Assembly: GCA_913009765.1 (NCBI GenBank)
Contig: CAJVYT010000025.1
Span: 1-22,172 of the forward strand
DNA from: an uncultured candidate division Zixibacteria bacterium
GTDB taxonomy: Bacteria; Zixibacteria; MSB-5A5; GN15; FEB-12
Direction of reading: 5' to 3'
DNA: 22,172 bases
Shown: positions 6,364 to 14,182 of the stretch, in pieces
How positions within the stretch are numbered: position 1 is the stretch's first letter
How the letters are laid out: each line of letters begins with the position of its first letter
Translations under genes and position numbers: made by a program
The notes under the pieces: generated by a model
The model's database searches: none
Seen by the model: only the letters and a program-made list of their open reading frames with translations
What the model was told of the DNA's origin: nothing

Positions 6364-8604
6364 ATGGGTCTAAGTTTAGCATATTTAGGTGATGTTTTAA
6401 TTTTTTCAACAGCAATTTCACTTGTATTATCGACAGTATTTTATCTTTTAGCATGGCGGGGAAAAGATGAAGTTCTTAATTTAGCTCGTAATTTTTATTA
6501 CGCTTCTACTGCTTTAATTTCTACTGCGATTGCAGTTTTATTATATCTTATATTAACTCATGATTTTTCAGTTGCGTACGTATATTCATATTCTTCAACA
6601 GATTTACCGCTTGGGTATCTTATCTCAACTTTATGGGGAGGACAAGAAGGTACATTCTTACTTTGGATTTTCTTTACATCTTTACTGGGTATTATAATGC
6701 TGCGTACTGCAGGATTGTTTGAAAAGGGGAATATGTTTTTTGTGAATCTTTTTTTACTTTCGATAATTATTATTCTCATAAAGAAATCACCGTTTGAATT
6801 ACTTCCGGTGTTTAGTACAGAAGGTGCCGGTCTCAATCCCTTACTTCAAAATTTCTGGATGCAGATTCATCCGCCGATTATGTTTATAGGGTTCTCAGGA
6901 GCAGTATTTCCATTTGCTTTCGCCATGACTGGTTTGATTGAAAAAAAATATACACAATGGGCAGAGTCTGCCAAACGATGGACAGTTTTTGCGTGGCTTA
7001 GTTTAGGCGTTTCTTTAGTTATGGGGGGATATTGGGCGTATATTACACTAGGATGGGGTGGTTTTTGGGCTTGGGATCCGGTTGAAAACTCATCGTTTAT
7101 TCCTTGGATATTTTTAGCGGCACAAATTCATGTTCTTTTTATAAATAGGCTTCGTAGAGGTCTGATGCGATTTTCACTGTTTATGGTTTGTCTGTCGTTT
7201 TGGTCAGTTTTATACGGTACTTTCTTAACTCGTTCGGGGGTGTTGGCTGATTTTTCTGTTCATTCATTTGTCGATTTAGGTTTAAATAACTATTTAGCAA
7301 GCGGACTCTTATTTTTTGTTTTTATTGGCTTGGGATTGATTGCCTTGCGATGGAAAGATATACCGCCAAACAAATCTTTCTCACAGGCAGCATCAAAATC
7401 ATATATGATTACTTTAGGGATTTTATTTCTTTTTATCGGTGGAATACTGACTTTAATCGGAACATCGGCACCTCTTTTGACACGATTTTCTGATGACCCA
7501 TCGGCTGTTGGACTGCATTATTATTTTATTACCATGACACCAATTGCCATAGGAGTTATGCTGCTTTTGGGAATTTTCCCTGCGTTTAAATGGAACAGAG
7601 GATTGTCAAAACCAAAACTGCTTCTTACTGGTATATCAGCAGGAGTTCTAACGATTGTGTTATTGTTAATCACAGGATTTACGTATGAATTAATGTATCT
7701 GCTGTTTTTTGGAACTGCTGTTATGGCAATTGTATCAAATACATTGGTTCTCTATCTTGCTTTTAAGTATAATAATTTTGTGCCGGGGTATCTTGCTCAT
7801 ATCGGTATTGCGGTGGCTATGGTTGGTGCAGGGCTATCTGCAGGTTTTGAAACAAAAAAGACAATCGTTCTTCCTCAAAATGAAGTAGTTACTGAGATGG
7901 GTTATGAAATAAAATTCACAAAGATGATTGACAACCCAAAAGGGTTTGACTGTCATGTAGAATTTACGTCTGAAGATGATAGTTTTATTGCGATTTTACC
8001 TCATGAATTCCCAAAAAATCAAGAGGGTGTGATGCGTAAACCATATGTGAAAAAATATCTCACACATGATGTATATGTTGCACCGATCGGTATGGAGCAG
8101 AAAAACGGGGATGACCCATCGGTTTTTGAATTTGCTAAGGGAGAGACAATACAGATAGACAAATATAATATAACATTTCATGAATATGAGCTTACTTCTC
8201 ACGGCGAGAGTGGGACTGCAACTGCCGGTGCTAAAATCAGTATTGTTTATGATGGAATAACAGAAGAAATTACACCAATAGTTAAGGTTGTAGGCGATTC
8301 GGTCTTGACCAAAGAATCATTTTTTGATCATGATAAAGGGAGAGTTTTGATTGCAGGTATTGCATTTGAAAGCGGTTCGGTGCTTTTACAATTTATTGGT
8401 GATTTTATTCCTTCGGCTGAATTGGCACAAGCAAATCTTGTTATTGAATTATCTGAAAAACCGTTTATTAACCTTTTCTGGTTTGGTACATTTCTTTGTT
8501 TCTTTTCAGGTGGGTTGTCACTAAGAAAGCAAAAACGACGTAAAAATGCAAAACAGACAAAGTCTGTTGAAATGTTTGATAGTAAAAAAACAATGGTTTC
8601 CTAA
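6364..8604 (+). CDS. ccmF: Cytochrome c-type biogenesis protein CcmF
   Basis: A polytopic heme-handling protein of 746 residues that transfers heme from holo-CcmE to apocytochrome c in System I maturation. Many transmembrane helices are evident. Family motifs are WGGQEGTFLLW (residues 91-101), the heme-linked IHPP, and the WWD signature WGGFWAWDPVENSSFIPW (about 231-248). A hydrophilic periplasmic segment lies near residues 490-680, followed by a last helix (PFINLFWFGTFLCFFSGG). I start it at ATG 6364 because AAGGG (6351-6355) is 8 bases upstream; GTG 6355 would add three residues. It follows ispH by 40 bases. No other ccm genes are in the window. Confidence 0.93.
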   Translation: MGLSLAYLGDVLIFSTAISLVLSTVFYLLAWRGKDEVLNLARNFYYASTALISTAIAVLLYLILTHDFSVAYVYSYSSTDLPLGYLISTLWGGQEGTFLLWIFFTSLLGIIMLRTAGLFEKGNMFFVNLFLLSIIIILIKKSPFELLPVFSTEGAGLNPLLQNFWMQIHPPIMFIGFSGAVFPFAFAMTGLIEKKYTQWAESAKRWTVFAWLSLGVSLVMGGYWAYITLGWGGFWAWDPVENSSFIPWIFLAAQIHVLFINRLRRGLMRFSLFMVCLSFWSVLYGTFLTRSGVLADFSVHSFVDLGLNNYLASGLLFFVFIGLGLIALRWKDIPPNKSFSQAASKSYMITLGILFLFIGGILTLIGTSAPLLTRFSDDPSAVGLHYYFITMTPIAIGVMLLLGIFPAFKWNRGLSKPKLLLTGISAGVLTIVLLLITGFTYELMYLLFFGTAVMAIVSNTLVLYLAFKYNNFVPGYLAHIGIAVAMVGAGLSAGFETKKTIVLPQNEVVTEMGYEIKFTKMIDNPKGFDCHVEFTSEDDSFIAILPHEFPKNQEGVMRKPYVKKYLTHDVYVAPIGMEQKNGDDPSVFEFAKGETIQIDKYNITFHEYELTSHGESGTATAGAKISIVYDGITEEITPIVKVVGDSVLTKESFFDHDKGRVLIAGIAFESGSVLLQFIGDFIPSAELAQANLVIELSEKPFINLFWFGTFLCFFSGGLSLRKQKRRKNAKQTKSVEMFDSKKTMVS

Positions 8605-8797
8605 ATTTTCAGATTGCTTTTTTTTTAAAATTTCTTACATTCCTTAAACAATGAAAGCTTTTATGGGAAGAGTTTTCTTATTAAAGTCTTAATAGTAAGA
8701 TTAGTCTTATTTTGTAGTTTAGTTTATCCGAATGGTAAATTATCAGACAGATTTAAAAGAGCAGTCATACTGCTTGGTACGTATGTAAAAGGTTATA

Positions 8798-9106
8798 GTG
8801 CAGAAGATTAAGTTTTGTAAAGTTGAAGAACTTCCGGAGGGGAAGTCTCTTGATAAAAAAATACTCGCCCGCAAAATAGCTGTTTTCAATGACCACGGCA
8901 TAATTTCTGCCATGGAAGCAGAATGCAAACATATGAAAGCACCGCTTAATATGGGAAAAGTTGAAAATGGGGTTGTAACATGTCATTGGCATGATTGGAA
9001 ATACGATTTACAAAGCGGTAAGTGTCTGACGCATGAAAAAATGGATTTAAAAAAATTTGAAGTTGAAATTTCAGACGGATATATTTATGTCCTGTTTGAC
9101 TTTTGA
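8798..9106 (+). CDS. Rieske [2Fe-2S] ferredoxin
   Basis: A small soluble Rieske protein of 102 residues, similar in size to NirD/BphF-type ferredoxins. It has the motif C43-x-H45 ... C62-x-x-H65 (CKHMKAPL and CHWHDWKYDL), which ligates the 2Fe-2S cluster with two Cys and two His. No signal peptide or membrane anchor is seen, so it is a cytoplasmic electron carrier or oxygenase/reductase subunit; its partner cannot be named from the window. The start is GTG at 8798 with AAAAGG five bases upstream. It ends with TGA, relevant because it shows TGA acts as a normal stop here. It is followed after 18 bases by an O-methyltransferase and is probably cotranscribed. Confidence 0.85.
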   Translation: MQKIKFCKVEELPEGKSLDKKILARKIAVFNDHGIISAMEAECKHMKAPLNMGKVENGVVTCHWHDWKYDLQSGKCLTHEKMDLKKFEVEISDGYIYVLFDF

Positions 9107-9124
9107 TTTACTTGAAAGGTCTTT

Positions 9125-9742
9125 ATGTATCAAAAAGTTCATAAATATTTAGAGAAGAAAATACCTGAGCGTCCTCCTATTTTACGTGAAATGGAAGAAC
9201 ATGCTGCGGAAAACCATTTTCCGATTATTGGACCATTGGTAGGTCGGTATTTGTATCAAACAGCCTATATGATGAAAGCAAGAAAAATTCTTGAACTTGG
9301 TTCCGGGTTTGGGTATTCCGCTTTTTGGTTCTCTTTGGCTATCAAGGGAAAAGGTCATATTACCATGACTGATACCTCGGCAGCTAATAAACGCACTGCT
9401 TTTAATTTTTTTAAACGGGCAGGCTTACAGACACAATTTGATTTCAAAGTTGGTGATGCATTAAAATCAATAAAAAAAATTGATGGTCCTTTTGATATAA
9501 TTTTAAATGATATTGATAAAAAAGATTATCCGAAAACTATAGATTTAGCAGCTACTCGTTTAAAAAAAGGTGGTCTGTTTATTACCGATAATCTTATTTG
9601 GTCAGGTAAAGTTTGTGATAAAACACAAGACAATGATACAAAAGCTATTGTAGAGTTTACTGATACATTGTATCGTGACAGCAGATTTTTTACAACAATT
9701 ATGCCGATTCGCGACGGTATCGCAATTGCCGTTCGTCTATAG
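9125..9742 (+). CDS. SAM-dependent O-methyltransferase (COG4122 / family 3 type)
   Basis: A 205-residue class I methyltransferase of the caffeoyl-CoA/catechol O-methyltransferase-like family common in bacteria. The SAM-binding loop is ILELGSGFGYSAFWF (around residues 55-69). The metal/substrate region shows FDIILNDIDKKDYP, then GGLFITDNLIWSGKV and the C-terminal IMPIRDGIAIAVRL, which match the DNvLW.G.V and lP..DG motifs of the family. GAAAGG lies five bases before ATG 9125. It sits directly behind the Rieske gene. The substrate is not predictable; many bacterial members are orphan enzymes. Confidence 0.85.
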   Translation: MYQKVHKYLEKKIPERPPILREMEEHAAENHFPIIGPLVGRYLYQTAYMMKARKILELGSGFGYSAFWFSLAIKGKGHITMTDTSAANKRTAFNFFKRAGLQTQFDFKVGDALKSIKKIDGPFDIILNDIDKKDYPKTIDLAATRLKKGGLFITDNLIWSGKVCDKTQDNDTKAIVEFTDTLYRDSRFFTTIMPIRDGIAIAVRL

Positions 9743-10102
9743 GAGAAATAAAAGAACAATTGATAATGTTTTTATTGATTTTGAAACTATTAGGCTCTAT
9801 ACTTGTTATAAATAATATAGAGTTTAAAAAGTTAATTATTGGCTCTATTATTCCGATAAGTATCTTAGAATCTAAAAGAATCTCTCTAAGCAGTTTAAAA
9901 AACAGTAACTCTTTTTTTGTCTTCTAAGAAAATTACAGGAACTTCTTTTAGGTTTTAGACGTAAAAACATTTTATATTGACAAAGCTGTATATATTTAAT
10001 ATGTAATAAAAGTCAAAATTATAATTAGGTATCTTATTAACAATTAATAACTGAAAAATTAAAAGATTATAAAGATTTTTCAATATTATTACTGGAGGAT
10101 TT
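9743..10102 (+). other. AT-rich intergenic region with a possible promoter
   Basis: 360 bases without a credible ORF. A weak AT-rich inverted repeat (CTCTATA 9795-9801 and TATAGAG 9816-9822) follows the O-methyltransferase gene. TTGACA (9977-9982) with TGTAAT (10002-10007) at 19-base spacing could form a promoter for the ArsC-like gene, with a leader of roughly 90 bases. Nothing resembling a riboswitch or RNA gene was seen. Confidence 0.4.
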
Positions 10103-10588
10103 ATGGCTCCCAAAAGAGCAACATTTTATACATTTGGCAATGATACTATTTGCAAAGAAGCAAAAAAATTCGTTGAAGATGCCGGTGTACTTCTTACGAT
10201 TCGAGATATTGAAGAAAAACCTTTCACGGTACGCGAATTAAAAGAATTAATCGGGCATATTGACCCTAAACATTTTCTCAATACTTCTTCCCCTGAATGT
10301 TTGAAGATGAATATTGAAGAGAAATTAAGTGATCGTGACGAGCTTTTTGTTTTAATTTCAGAGAATAATTATCTACTTCGTCGTCCTATTGTAAGGACAG
10401 CACGATTAGTTACTATTGGTTGTGACAAGCAAAAACTTGCTGAGATGTTACAAATTTCTTACAATAATGGTAAAAAACAGGATGATTCAAAAGGGAATCT
10501 GAAAAACAGCAAGTATGTAACTCGAAGAACTACAACAAAAAGTTCTGATACAAAAACAGCGGCACCATCTGTGAGAGCTGCAAAGTAA
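10103..10588 (+). CDS. ArsC/Spx/YffB-family thioredoxin-fold protein with basic tail
   Basis: A 161-residue protein; residues 5-115 match the ArsC/Spx/YffB fold: an N-terminal strand (ATFYTFGNDTICKEAKKFVEDAGV), DIEEKPFTVRELKELI, and NNYLLRRPIVRTARLVTIGCDKQKLAEML, where the RRPIV cis-proline segment is typical. The usual redox CxxC or single N-terminal Cys is altered: the first position is Asp14 and only Cys17 remains. Arsenate reductase activity is therefore doubtful, and an Spx-like or unknown role is as likely. Residues about 120-161 form a low-complexity Lys/Thr/Ser-rich tail that the family usually lacks. The start is well set by GGAGG (10093-10097). No ars genes are nearby; ETF-QO follows after 79 bases. 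Confidence 0.75.
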   Translation: MAPKRATFYTFGNDTICKEAKKFVEDAGVLLTIRDIEEKPFTVRELKELIGHIDPKHFLNTSSPECLKMNIEEKLSDRDELFVLISENNYLLRRPIVRTARLVTIGCDKQKLAEMLQISYNNGKKQDDSKGNLKNSKYVTRRTTTKSSDTKTAAPSVRAAK

Positions 10589-10667
10589 TCTGAATATTTC
10601 TTGCATTTCAAATCAGTTCATTCTATCTTTTCTCAGCTATGAAAACATAAAAGCAGAGGTATAAGGT

Positions 10668-12332
10668 ATGGAATTTGAAAGAGAAATTCTTGAAACAGAT
10701 ATATTAATAGTTGGGGCAGGACCGGCAGGATTAGCTGCTGCGTATAAAATTGCAAAGTTAGTTGAATCTCAATCGCTGGAAATTCCGGAAATTCTTCTCA
10801 TTGACAAAGGTTCCTATACCGGTGCTCATTCGCTCTCCGGGGCGGTGATGGACCCCAAAGGTATTGCTGAACTTATTCCAAATTTTAAAGAAGTCGGGGC
10901 TCCTCTTGAGGCGCAAGTTTCTGTGGACTCAATGTATTTCCTCTCGGAAAAGAGTTCAACAAAATTTCCTTTTATGCCTCCCTCATTAAACAATCACGGC
11001 AATTATATTATCTCTCTCAATAAATTCACCGGTTGGCTTGCTGAGCAGGTTGAAGCATTAGATATAGATATTTATGCCGGTCTTGCCGGTTATGATTTAC
11101 TTGTCGACGATGGCAAAGTCACAGGCGTGCAGACAGTTGATATGGGGCTTGATAAAGAAGGTAATCAGCGTTCGAATTTTGAACCGGGGTCAATTATTCA
11201 AGCAAAAGTGACAATCCTTTGCGAGGGTGTTCATGGCTCTTTGACACGTCACGCATTTGAAAAAATCCCTGAACTTGTGAAAAACTCTATCTCGCAGGCA
11301 TATTTAACAGGAGTAAAAGAAGTATGGGAAGTTCCCGAAGGGCGAATCAAACAGGGTGAAGTTATCCATACTATTGGATTTCCCCAACCGTCAAATGAGT
11401 ATGGCGGTGGGTGGATTTATGGTATGGCTGATAATAAAGTATCTGTCGGTTATGCCGTTGGACTGAACTCACCAAACCCTATGAATGACCCTCATAATAA
11501 ATTTCAGCAGTATAAAACACATCCGGTTGTGAAAAAGATTTTGGAGGGCGGGTCAATGCTGCACTACGGAGCCAAAACTATTCCTGATAACGGCTATTAT
11601 TCTATGCCGAAACTGTATCATAATGGTTTGCTTCTCTGCGGAGATTCTGCCGGTTTTTTAAATCCATCAAAACTCAAAGGTATCCACTTAGCTATCAAAT
11701 CAGGTATCATGGCAGCAGAAACAGTTATTGAAGCTATGACTGCTGATGATTACTCTGTAAAAACATTATCAAATTATAAAACAAAATTTGATAACAGTTG
11801 GGCAAAACCTGAACTGTATAAATCCAGAAATTTCCATGCAGGATTTAAGGGCGGACTCTTTCCGGGAATGTTTCACGCAGGTATGCAGCTTATAACCGGA
11901 GGAGGCGGACTTTTTGATAAAAAAGCATCAAAACCCGATAATGAATATATGTTGACCAAAAAAGAGTATAAACAGAAATTTGGTGTCGAACCGTCAAAAG
12001 TATCTTTGAAATTTGATAATGAATATCTGTTTGATAAATTGACCGATGTGTATAAATCTGGAACGATGCATGAAGAAGAACAGCCGTCGCATTTGCAGAT
12101 TTCGGATTTTGATATTTGTAATACCAAATGTAAAGAAGAATACGGCAACCCGTGTCAGCATTTTTGTCCTGCCCATGTCTATGAAATGGTCGAAGAAGGT
12201 GATTCAACAAAATTACAGTTGACACCGTCAAACTGTGTGCATTGTAAAACGTGCGATATTGTCGACCCATATCAGGTAATCAGGTGGGTCACTCCGCAAG
12301 GAGGCGAAGGACCGAATTACACGGATTGTTAG
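10668..12332 (+). CDS. Electron transfer flavoprotein-ubiquinone oxidoreductase (ETF-QO)
   Basis: A 554-residue membrane-associated flavoprotein passing electrons from reduced ETF to the quinone pool, linking fatty-acid and amino-acid oxidation to respiration. The N-terminal FAD-binding motif is IVGAGPAGLAAAYKIA (residues 14-29). SLSGAVMDPKGIAELIP, GGGWIYGMADNKVSVGYAVGL and LLCGDSAGFLNPSKLKGIHLAIKSG are characteristic. The C-terminal ferredoxin-like domain carries the [4Fe-4S] ligands Cys500 (FCPAHVYE) and Cys523/526/529 (CVHCKTCDIVDP). Length and domain order match the single-chain form. etfA and etfB are not in the window. A terminator follows 20 bases after the stop. Confidence 0.95.
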   Translation: MEFEREILETDILIVGAGPAGLAAAYKIAKLVESQSLEIPEILLIDKGSYTGAHSLSGAVMDPKGIAELIPNFKEVGAPLEAQVSVDSMYFLSEKSSTKFPFMPPSLNNHGNYIISLNKFTGWLAEQVEALDIDIYAGLAGYDLLVDDGKVTGVQTVDMGLDKEGNQRSNFEPGSIIQAKVTILCEGVHGSLTRHAFEKIPELVKNSISQAYLTGVKEVWEVPEGRIKQGEVIHTIGFPQPSNEYGGGWIYGMADNKVSVGYAVGLNSPNPMNDPHNKFQQYKTHPVVKKILEGGSMLHYGAKTIPDNGYYSMPKLYHNGLLLCGDSAGFLNPSKLKGIHLAIKSGIMAAETVIEAMTADDYSVKTLSNYKTKFDNSWAKPELYKSRNFHAGFKGGLFPGMFHAGMQLITGGGGLFDKKASKPDNEYMLTKKEYKQKFGVEPSKVSLKFDNEYLFDKLTDVYKSGTMHEEEQPSHLQISDFDICNTKCKEEYGNPCQHFCPAHVYEMVEEGDSTKLQLTPSNCVHCKTCDIVDPYQVIRWVTPQGGEGPNYTDC

Positions 12333-12352
12333 TTGACAGCTTTTATATATAG

Positions 12353-12384
12353 GCGGGACTTATACACAAAGCCCCGCTTTTTTT
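12353..12384 (+). terminator. Rho-independent terminator after ETF-QO
   Basis: GCGGGAC (12353-12359) pairs with GCCCCGC (12371-12377) with one mismatch over an 11-base loop, followed by seven T residues. It separates ETF-QO from the small membrane protein. Confidence 0.8.
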
Positions 12385-12414
12385 ATGATATTTATATAAC
12401 CTGCGGAGTATAAA

Positions 12415-12654
12415 ATGATTTCAATGATTATAGGAACAATAGGAGTTCTGATACTTCTTGTTGCTTTTGGATTAAATATATCACATAAACTTTCAGAAAA
12501 TTCAACTATCTATCTGAGTATGAATATTATTGGTTCTCTGATGGCGGCATGGTACGCCTATGCCGGAGGAGTTTATCCGTTTATTGCCTTAGAGATTGTG
12601 TGGGCTTTAACAGCTTTTGTGCGGTTACTTAAAGTTTACAGGGAAAATGTGTAG
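12415..12654 (+). CDS. Small membrane protein, CBU_0592-like domain
   Basis: A 79-residue protein with three predicted transmembrane stretches: IIGTIGVLILLVAFGLNI, LSMNIIGSLMAAWYAYAG and PFIALEIVWALTAFVRLL. The order G-x-x-G...Y(L).. N..G....Y..... P...L..VWAL.A...L is that of the CBU_0592-like domain, a small uncharacterised family. The start is supported by GCGGAG 7 bases upstream. It lies between two terminators, so it is its own transcription unit. The function is unknown. Confidence 0.75.
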   Translation: MISMIIGTIGVLILLVAFGLNISHKLSENSTIYLSMNIIGSLMAAWYAYAGGVYPFIALEIVWALTAFVRLLKVYRENV

Positions 12655-12660
12655 AGGTAT

Positions 12661-12692
12661 AAAAAAAGCCCGCAATAAGCGGGCTTTTTTTT
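12661..12692. terminator. Bidirectional terminator between convergent genes
   Basis: A seven-A run, GCCCGC (12668-12673), loop AATAA, GCGGGC (12679-12684) and eight T: symmetric, so it can end transcription from both the CBU_0592-like gene (plus) and the PEP-CTERM gene (minus), whose stops lie on either side. Confidence 0.9.
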
Positions 12693-12704
12693 ATATATAG
12701 AATT

Positions 12705-13292
12705 TTATACTGTCTTTTTAAATTTCTTACGAACAACACCACCTGCTAAACCTAAAGCAAAGAGAAGCATAGTAGCCGGTTCAGGAGCATCAGTGACAAC
12801 AGTCAGTTGAATTTTATCATTAAAGAAATGACAATCCGGGTCAAAACCAAATCCAAAATTTCCATCAGCAGCAAATGCTGAGAAATCATCTAAAAGTCCC
12901 ATTGATGCAAAGTCGTAGTTTAAATCAACCCAATCACCATTTGGACCGCCGTCAGTATCTGTCCAAGAATCAACAACAACGCCCTGACCATCATAATAAT
13001 TAGAAATTTCATCCTTGTTATCAACGCCAACATAAAGTCCGGCATCCATTTGATCTAGCATATTGATAAACAGCATATTTGGCTCAGGCCACCAGTTGTT
13101 TACATTTTTAATAGTTAAATAAACATTTGAAATATTTTCAGTTCCAAAATCATGATCGATTCCCCAACCATAATAGGCTCCATGATCTAAATCAAACATA
13201 TCAGCAGGTGTTGGGGTAAAATGGTATACTCCGGCAGAAACTGAGGTGAAAGCAAAGATTAAAAGCGATAAAGTAATTATTACTTTTTTCAT
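12705..13292 (-). CDS. PEP-CTERM sorting-domain surface protein
   Basis: A 195-residue exported protein. I start it at ATG 13292 (AAGGA 7 bases upstream, then the signal peptide MKKVIITLSLLIFAFTSVSAG); an in-frame ATG at 13310 lacks a Shine-Dalgarno. The C-terminus is a textbook PEP-CTERM signal: EPAT, a hydrophobic helix MLLFALGLAGGVV, then the basic tail RKKFKK. Such proteins are processed by a membrane exosortase (EpsH/XrtA group) and usually go to exopolysaccharide or biofilm matrix; no exosortase gene is in the window. The body is rich in Asp, Gly and aromatics (WWPEPNMLF, DTDGGPNGDWVDLNYDF), suggesting a beta-rich, perhaps Ca-binding, domain. Confidence 0.88.
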   Translation of the reverse strand: MKKVIITLSLLIFAFTSVSAGVYHFTPTPADMFDLDHGAYYGWGIDHDFGTENISNVYLTIKNVNNWWPEPNMLFINMLDQMDAGLYVGVDNKDEISNYYDGQGVVVDSWTDTDGGPNGDWVDLNYDFASMGLLDDFSAFAADGNFGFGFDPDCHFFNDKIQLTVVTDAPEPATMLLFALGLAGGVVRKKFKKTV

Positions 13293-13496
13293 TCGTAAAT
13301 CCTTATGCATAAAACTTATATTTATATTTTATTTTCTACAGAAATGATAAAGCAAATAATGAGCCAAATATATAATGCATATAATAATAGTAATGTAAAA
13401 AATATCTTATTGCTGTTTAAACGTTTATACAATATACAAGATAAAATAACTCCTGAAATACTTTGGATATATATGGAGGGAAAAGTATTGATTGTA

Positions 13497-13548
13497 TGCA
13501 ACTTAATGCGATGTAACTTGCAAATTATCTGCAATTAAATGCGATACA
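13497..13548. repeat. Imperfect direct repeat upstream of the PEP-CTERM gene
   Basis: TGCAACTTAATGCGATGTA (13497-13515) recurs as TGCAATTAAATGCGATACA (13530-13548), 15 of 19 identical at 33-base spacing. It lies in the 266-base AT-rich gap between the PEP-CTERM start and the stop of the Cys-rich gene. A nearby inverted pair AATACTTT (13457-13464) / AAAGTATT (13482-13489) is also present. They could be regulator binding sites; nothing else coding was seen in this gap. Confidence 0.3.
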
Positions 13549-13558
13549 TATTGTCCGA

Positions 13559-14062
13559 TTAACTACCACAGGTGGCACAGCCGGAGCAGGCTTTGATTTC
13601 ATCGTTCATCCCACCGGCGGATAATTCAGCCAATAGAGTGATACCGTCAGGGGTGTATTCGATAGAGTCGACAGTACAGAAATCTTTGACTCCACCCGAA
13701 TTTTCACCGATTATGATTGCAAGCCCGCTTTTGATTGCGATGAAATGTTTAAGATATAGATATTCCCATGTTTTACTGTTAGTTGGGAATTCATCAAAAA
13801 GAGCATGAGGGGTCAGTTTTAAGATTTCGTTGATAGATTTATTTTTAAGCCACTTGGTGAGCATAGCCCGCCGACCGACATCACCTCCGCAGGTTTTTTT
13901 CTTGAGGGCGTATCGTACAAAATTATCATCTTGGTCGATAAGTATTTTTAACGAATCTGTAATATCTTTACACGGCATAAAACAATATACGCAAGTTTTA
14001 GGGCGATGTGAGGGATTTTTTTTGAGAACTTGTATGTGTATGTAATTGACACTAAGAACCAT
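13559..14062 (-). CDS. Divergent IscU/NifU-N-like Fe-S scaffold-type protein, cysteine-rich
   Basis: A 167-residue protein. Residues 31-118 align by eye with IscU/NifU N-terminal domains: CKDITDSLKILIDQDDNFVRYALKKKTCGG parallels the CGD...V...I.D..FKTyGCG region, and MLTKWLKNKSINEILKL parallels the ..LTEW.KGKt.eEa helix. Cys31 and Cys58 would be two of the three scaffold ligands; the third (HC in IscU) is not retained (YLKHFIA). There are extra cysteines: CVYC before Cys31 and a terminal CSGCATC (Cys159/162/165), giving eight in all. ATG 14062 has no Shine-Dalgarno. A 16-codon ORF with a good one ends five bases upstream, so either translational coupling or an N-terminal frameshift is possible. 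The family call is moderate. Confidence 0.6.
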   Translation of the reverse strand: MVLSVNYIHIQVLKKNPSHRPKTCVYCFMPCKDITDSLKILIDQDDNFVRYALKKKTCGGDVGRRAMLTKWLKNKSINEILKLTPHALFDEFPTNSKTWEYLYLKHFIAIKSGLAIIIGENSGGVKDFCTVDSIEYTPDGITLLAELSAGGMNDEIKACSGCATCGS

Positions 14063-14067
14063 GTTGG

Positions 14068-14118
14068 TTATAATGGTGTCATATGTTCACCGCAAACTTG
14101 ATTCATGCTTTCGTACAT
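14068..14118 (-). CDS. 16-codon ORF ahead of the IscU-like gene (leader or severed N-terminus)
   Basis: ATG 14118 has a strong AGGAG six bases upstream and encodes MYESMNQVCGEHMTPL then TAA. The stop is five bases before the ATG of the following gene. IscU/NifU proteins begin with a similar MY(S)..V..H...P segment, so this may be the real N-terminus of the same protein disconnected by a frameshift. A coupled leader peptide is the alternative. Confidence 0.4.
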   Translation of the reverse strand: MYESMNQVCGEHMTPL

Positions 14119-14137
14119 CTTATACTCCTAAAAATTT

Positions 14138-14164
14138 GTAGGTCGAAACCCCTGTGGTTTCGAC
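14138..14164 (+). repeat. REP-like element, GTAG plus hairpin
   Basis: GTAG (14138-14141) directly abuts a perfect 9-bp stem GTCGAAACC (14142-14150) / GGTTTCGAC (14156-14164) with loop CCTGT. The loop and edge of the stem match the palindrome at 2938-2960 while the arms differ compensatorily. It lies between the divergent IscU-like and methyltransferase genes. Confidence 0.6.
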
Positions 14165-14182
14165 ATTCATATAGGTAAATCT

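Noticed and set aside
9795..9822. CTCTATA/TATAGAG inverted repeat after the O-methyltransferase gene as a terminator
   Set aside because: Seven AU-rich pairs with a 14-base loop and no clean U-run; expected by chance in such AT-rich DNA.
11890..12270. 126-codon minus-strand ORF inside ETF-QO
   Set aside because: Lies antisense to the conserved ferredoxin domain of ETF-QO; composition is that of a shadow frame.
13305..13558. Possible c-di-GMP or other riboswitch upstream of the PEP-CTERM gene
   Set aside because: No GEMM-type conserved blocks are present; only AT-rich sequence, a direct repeat and a weak dyad.
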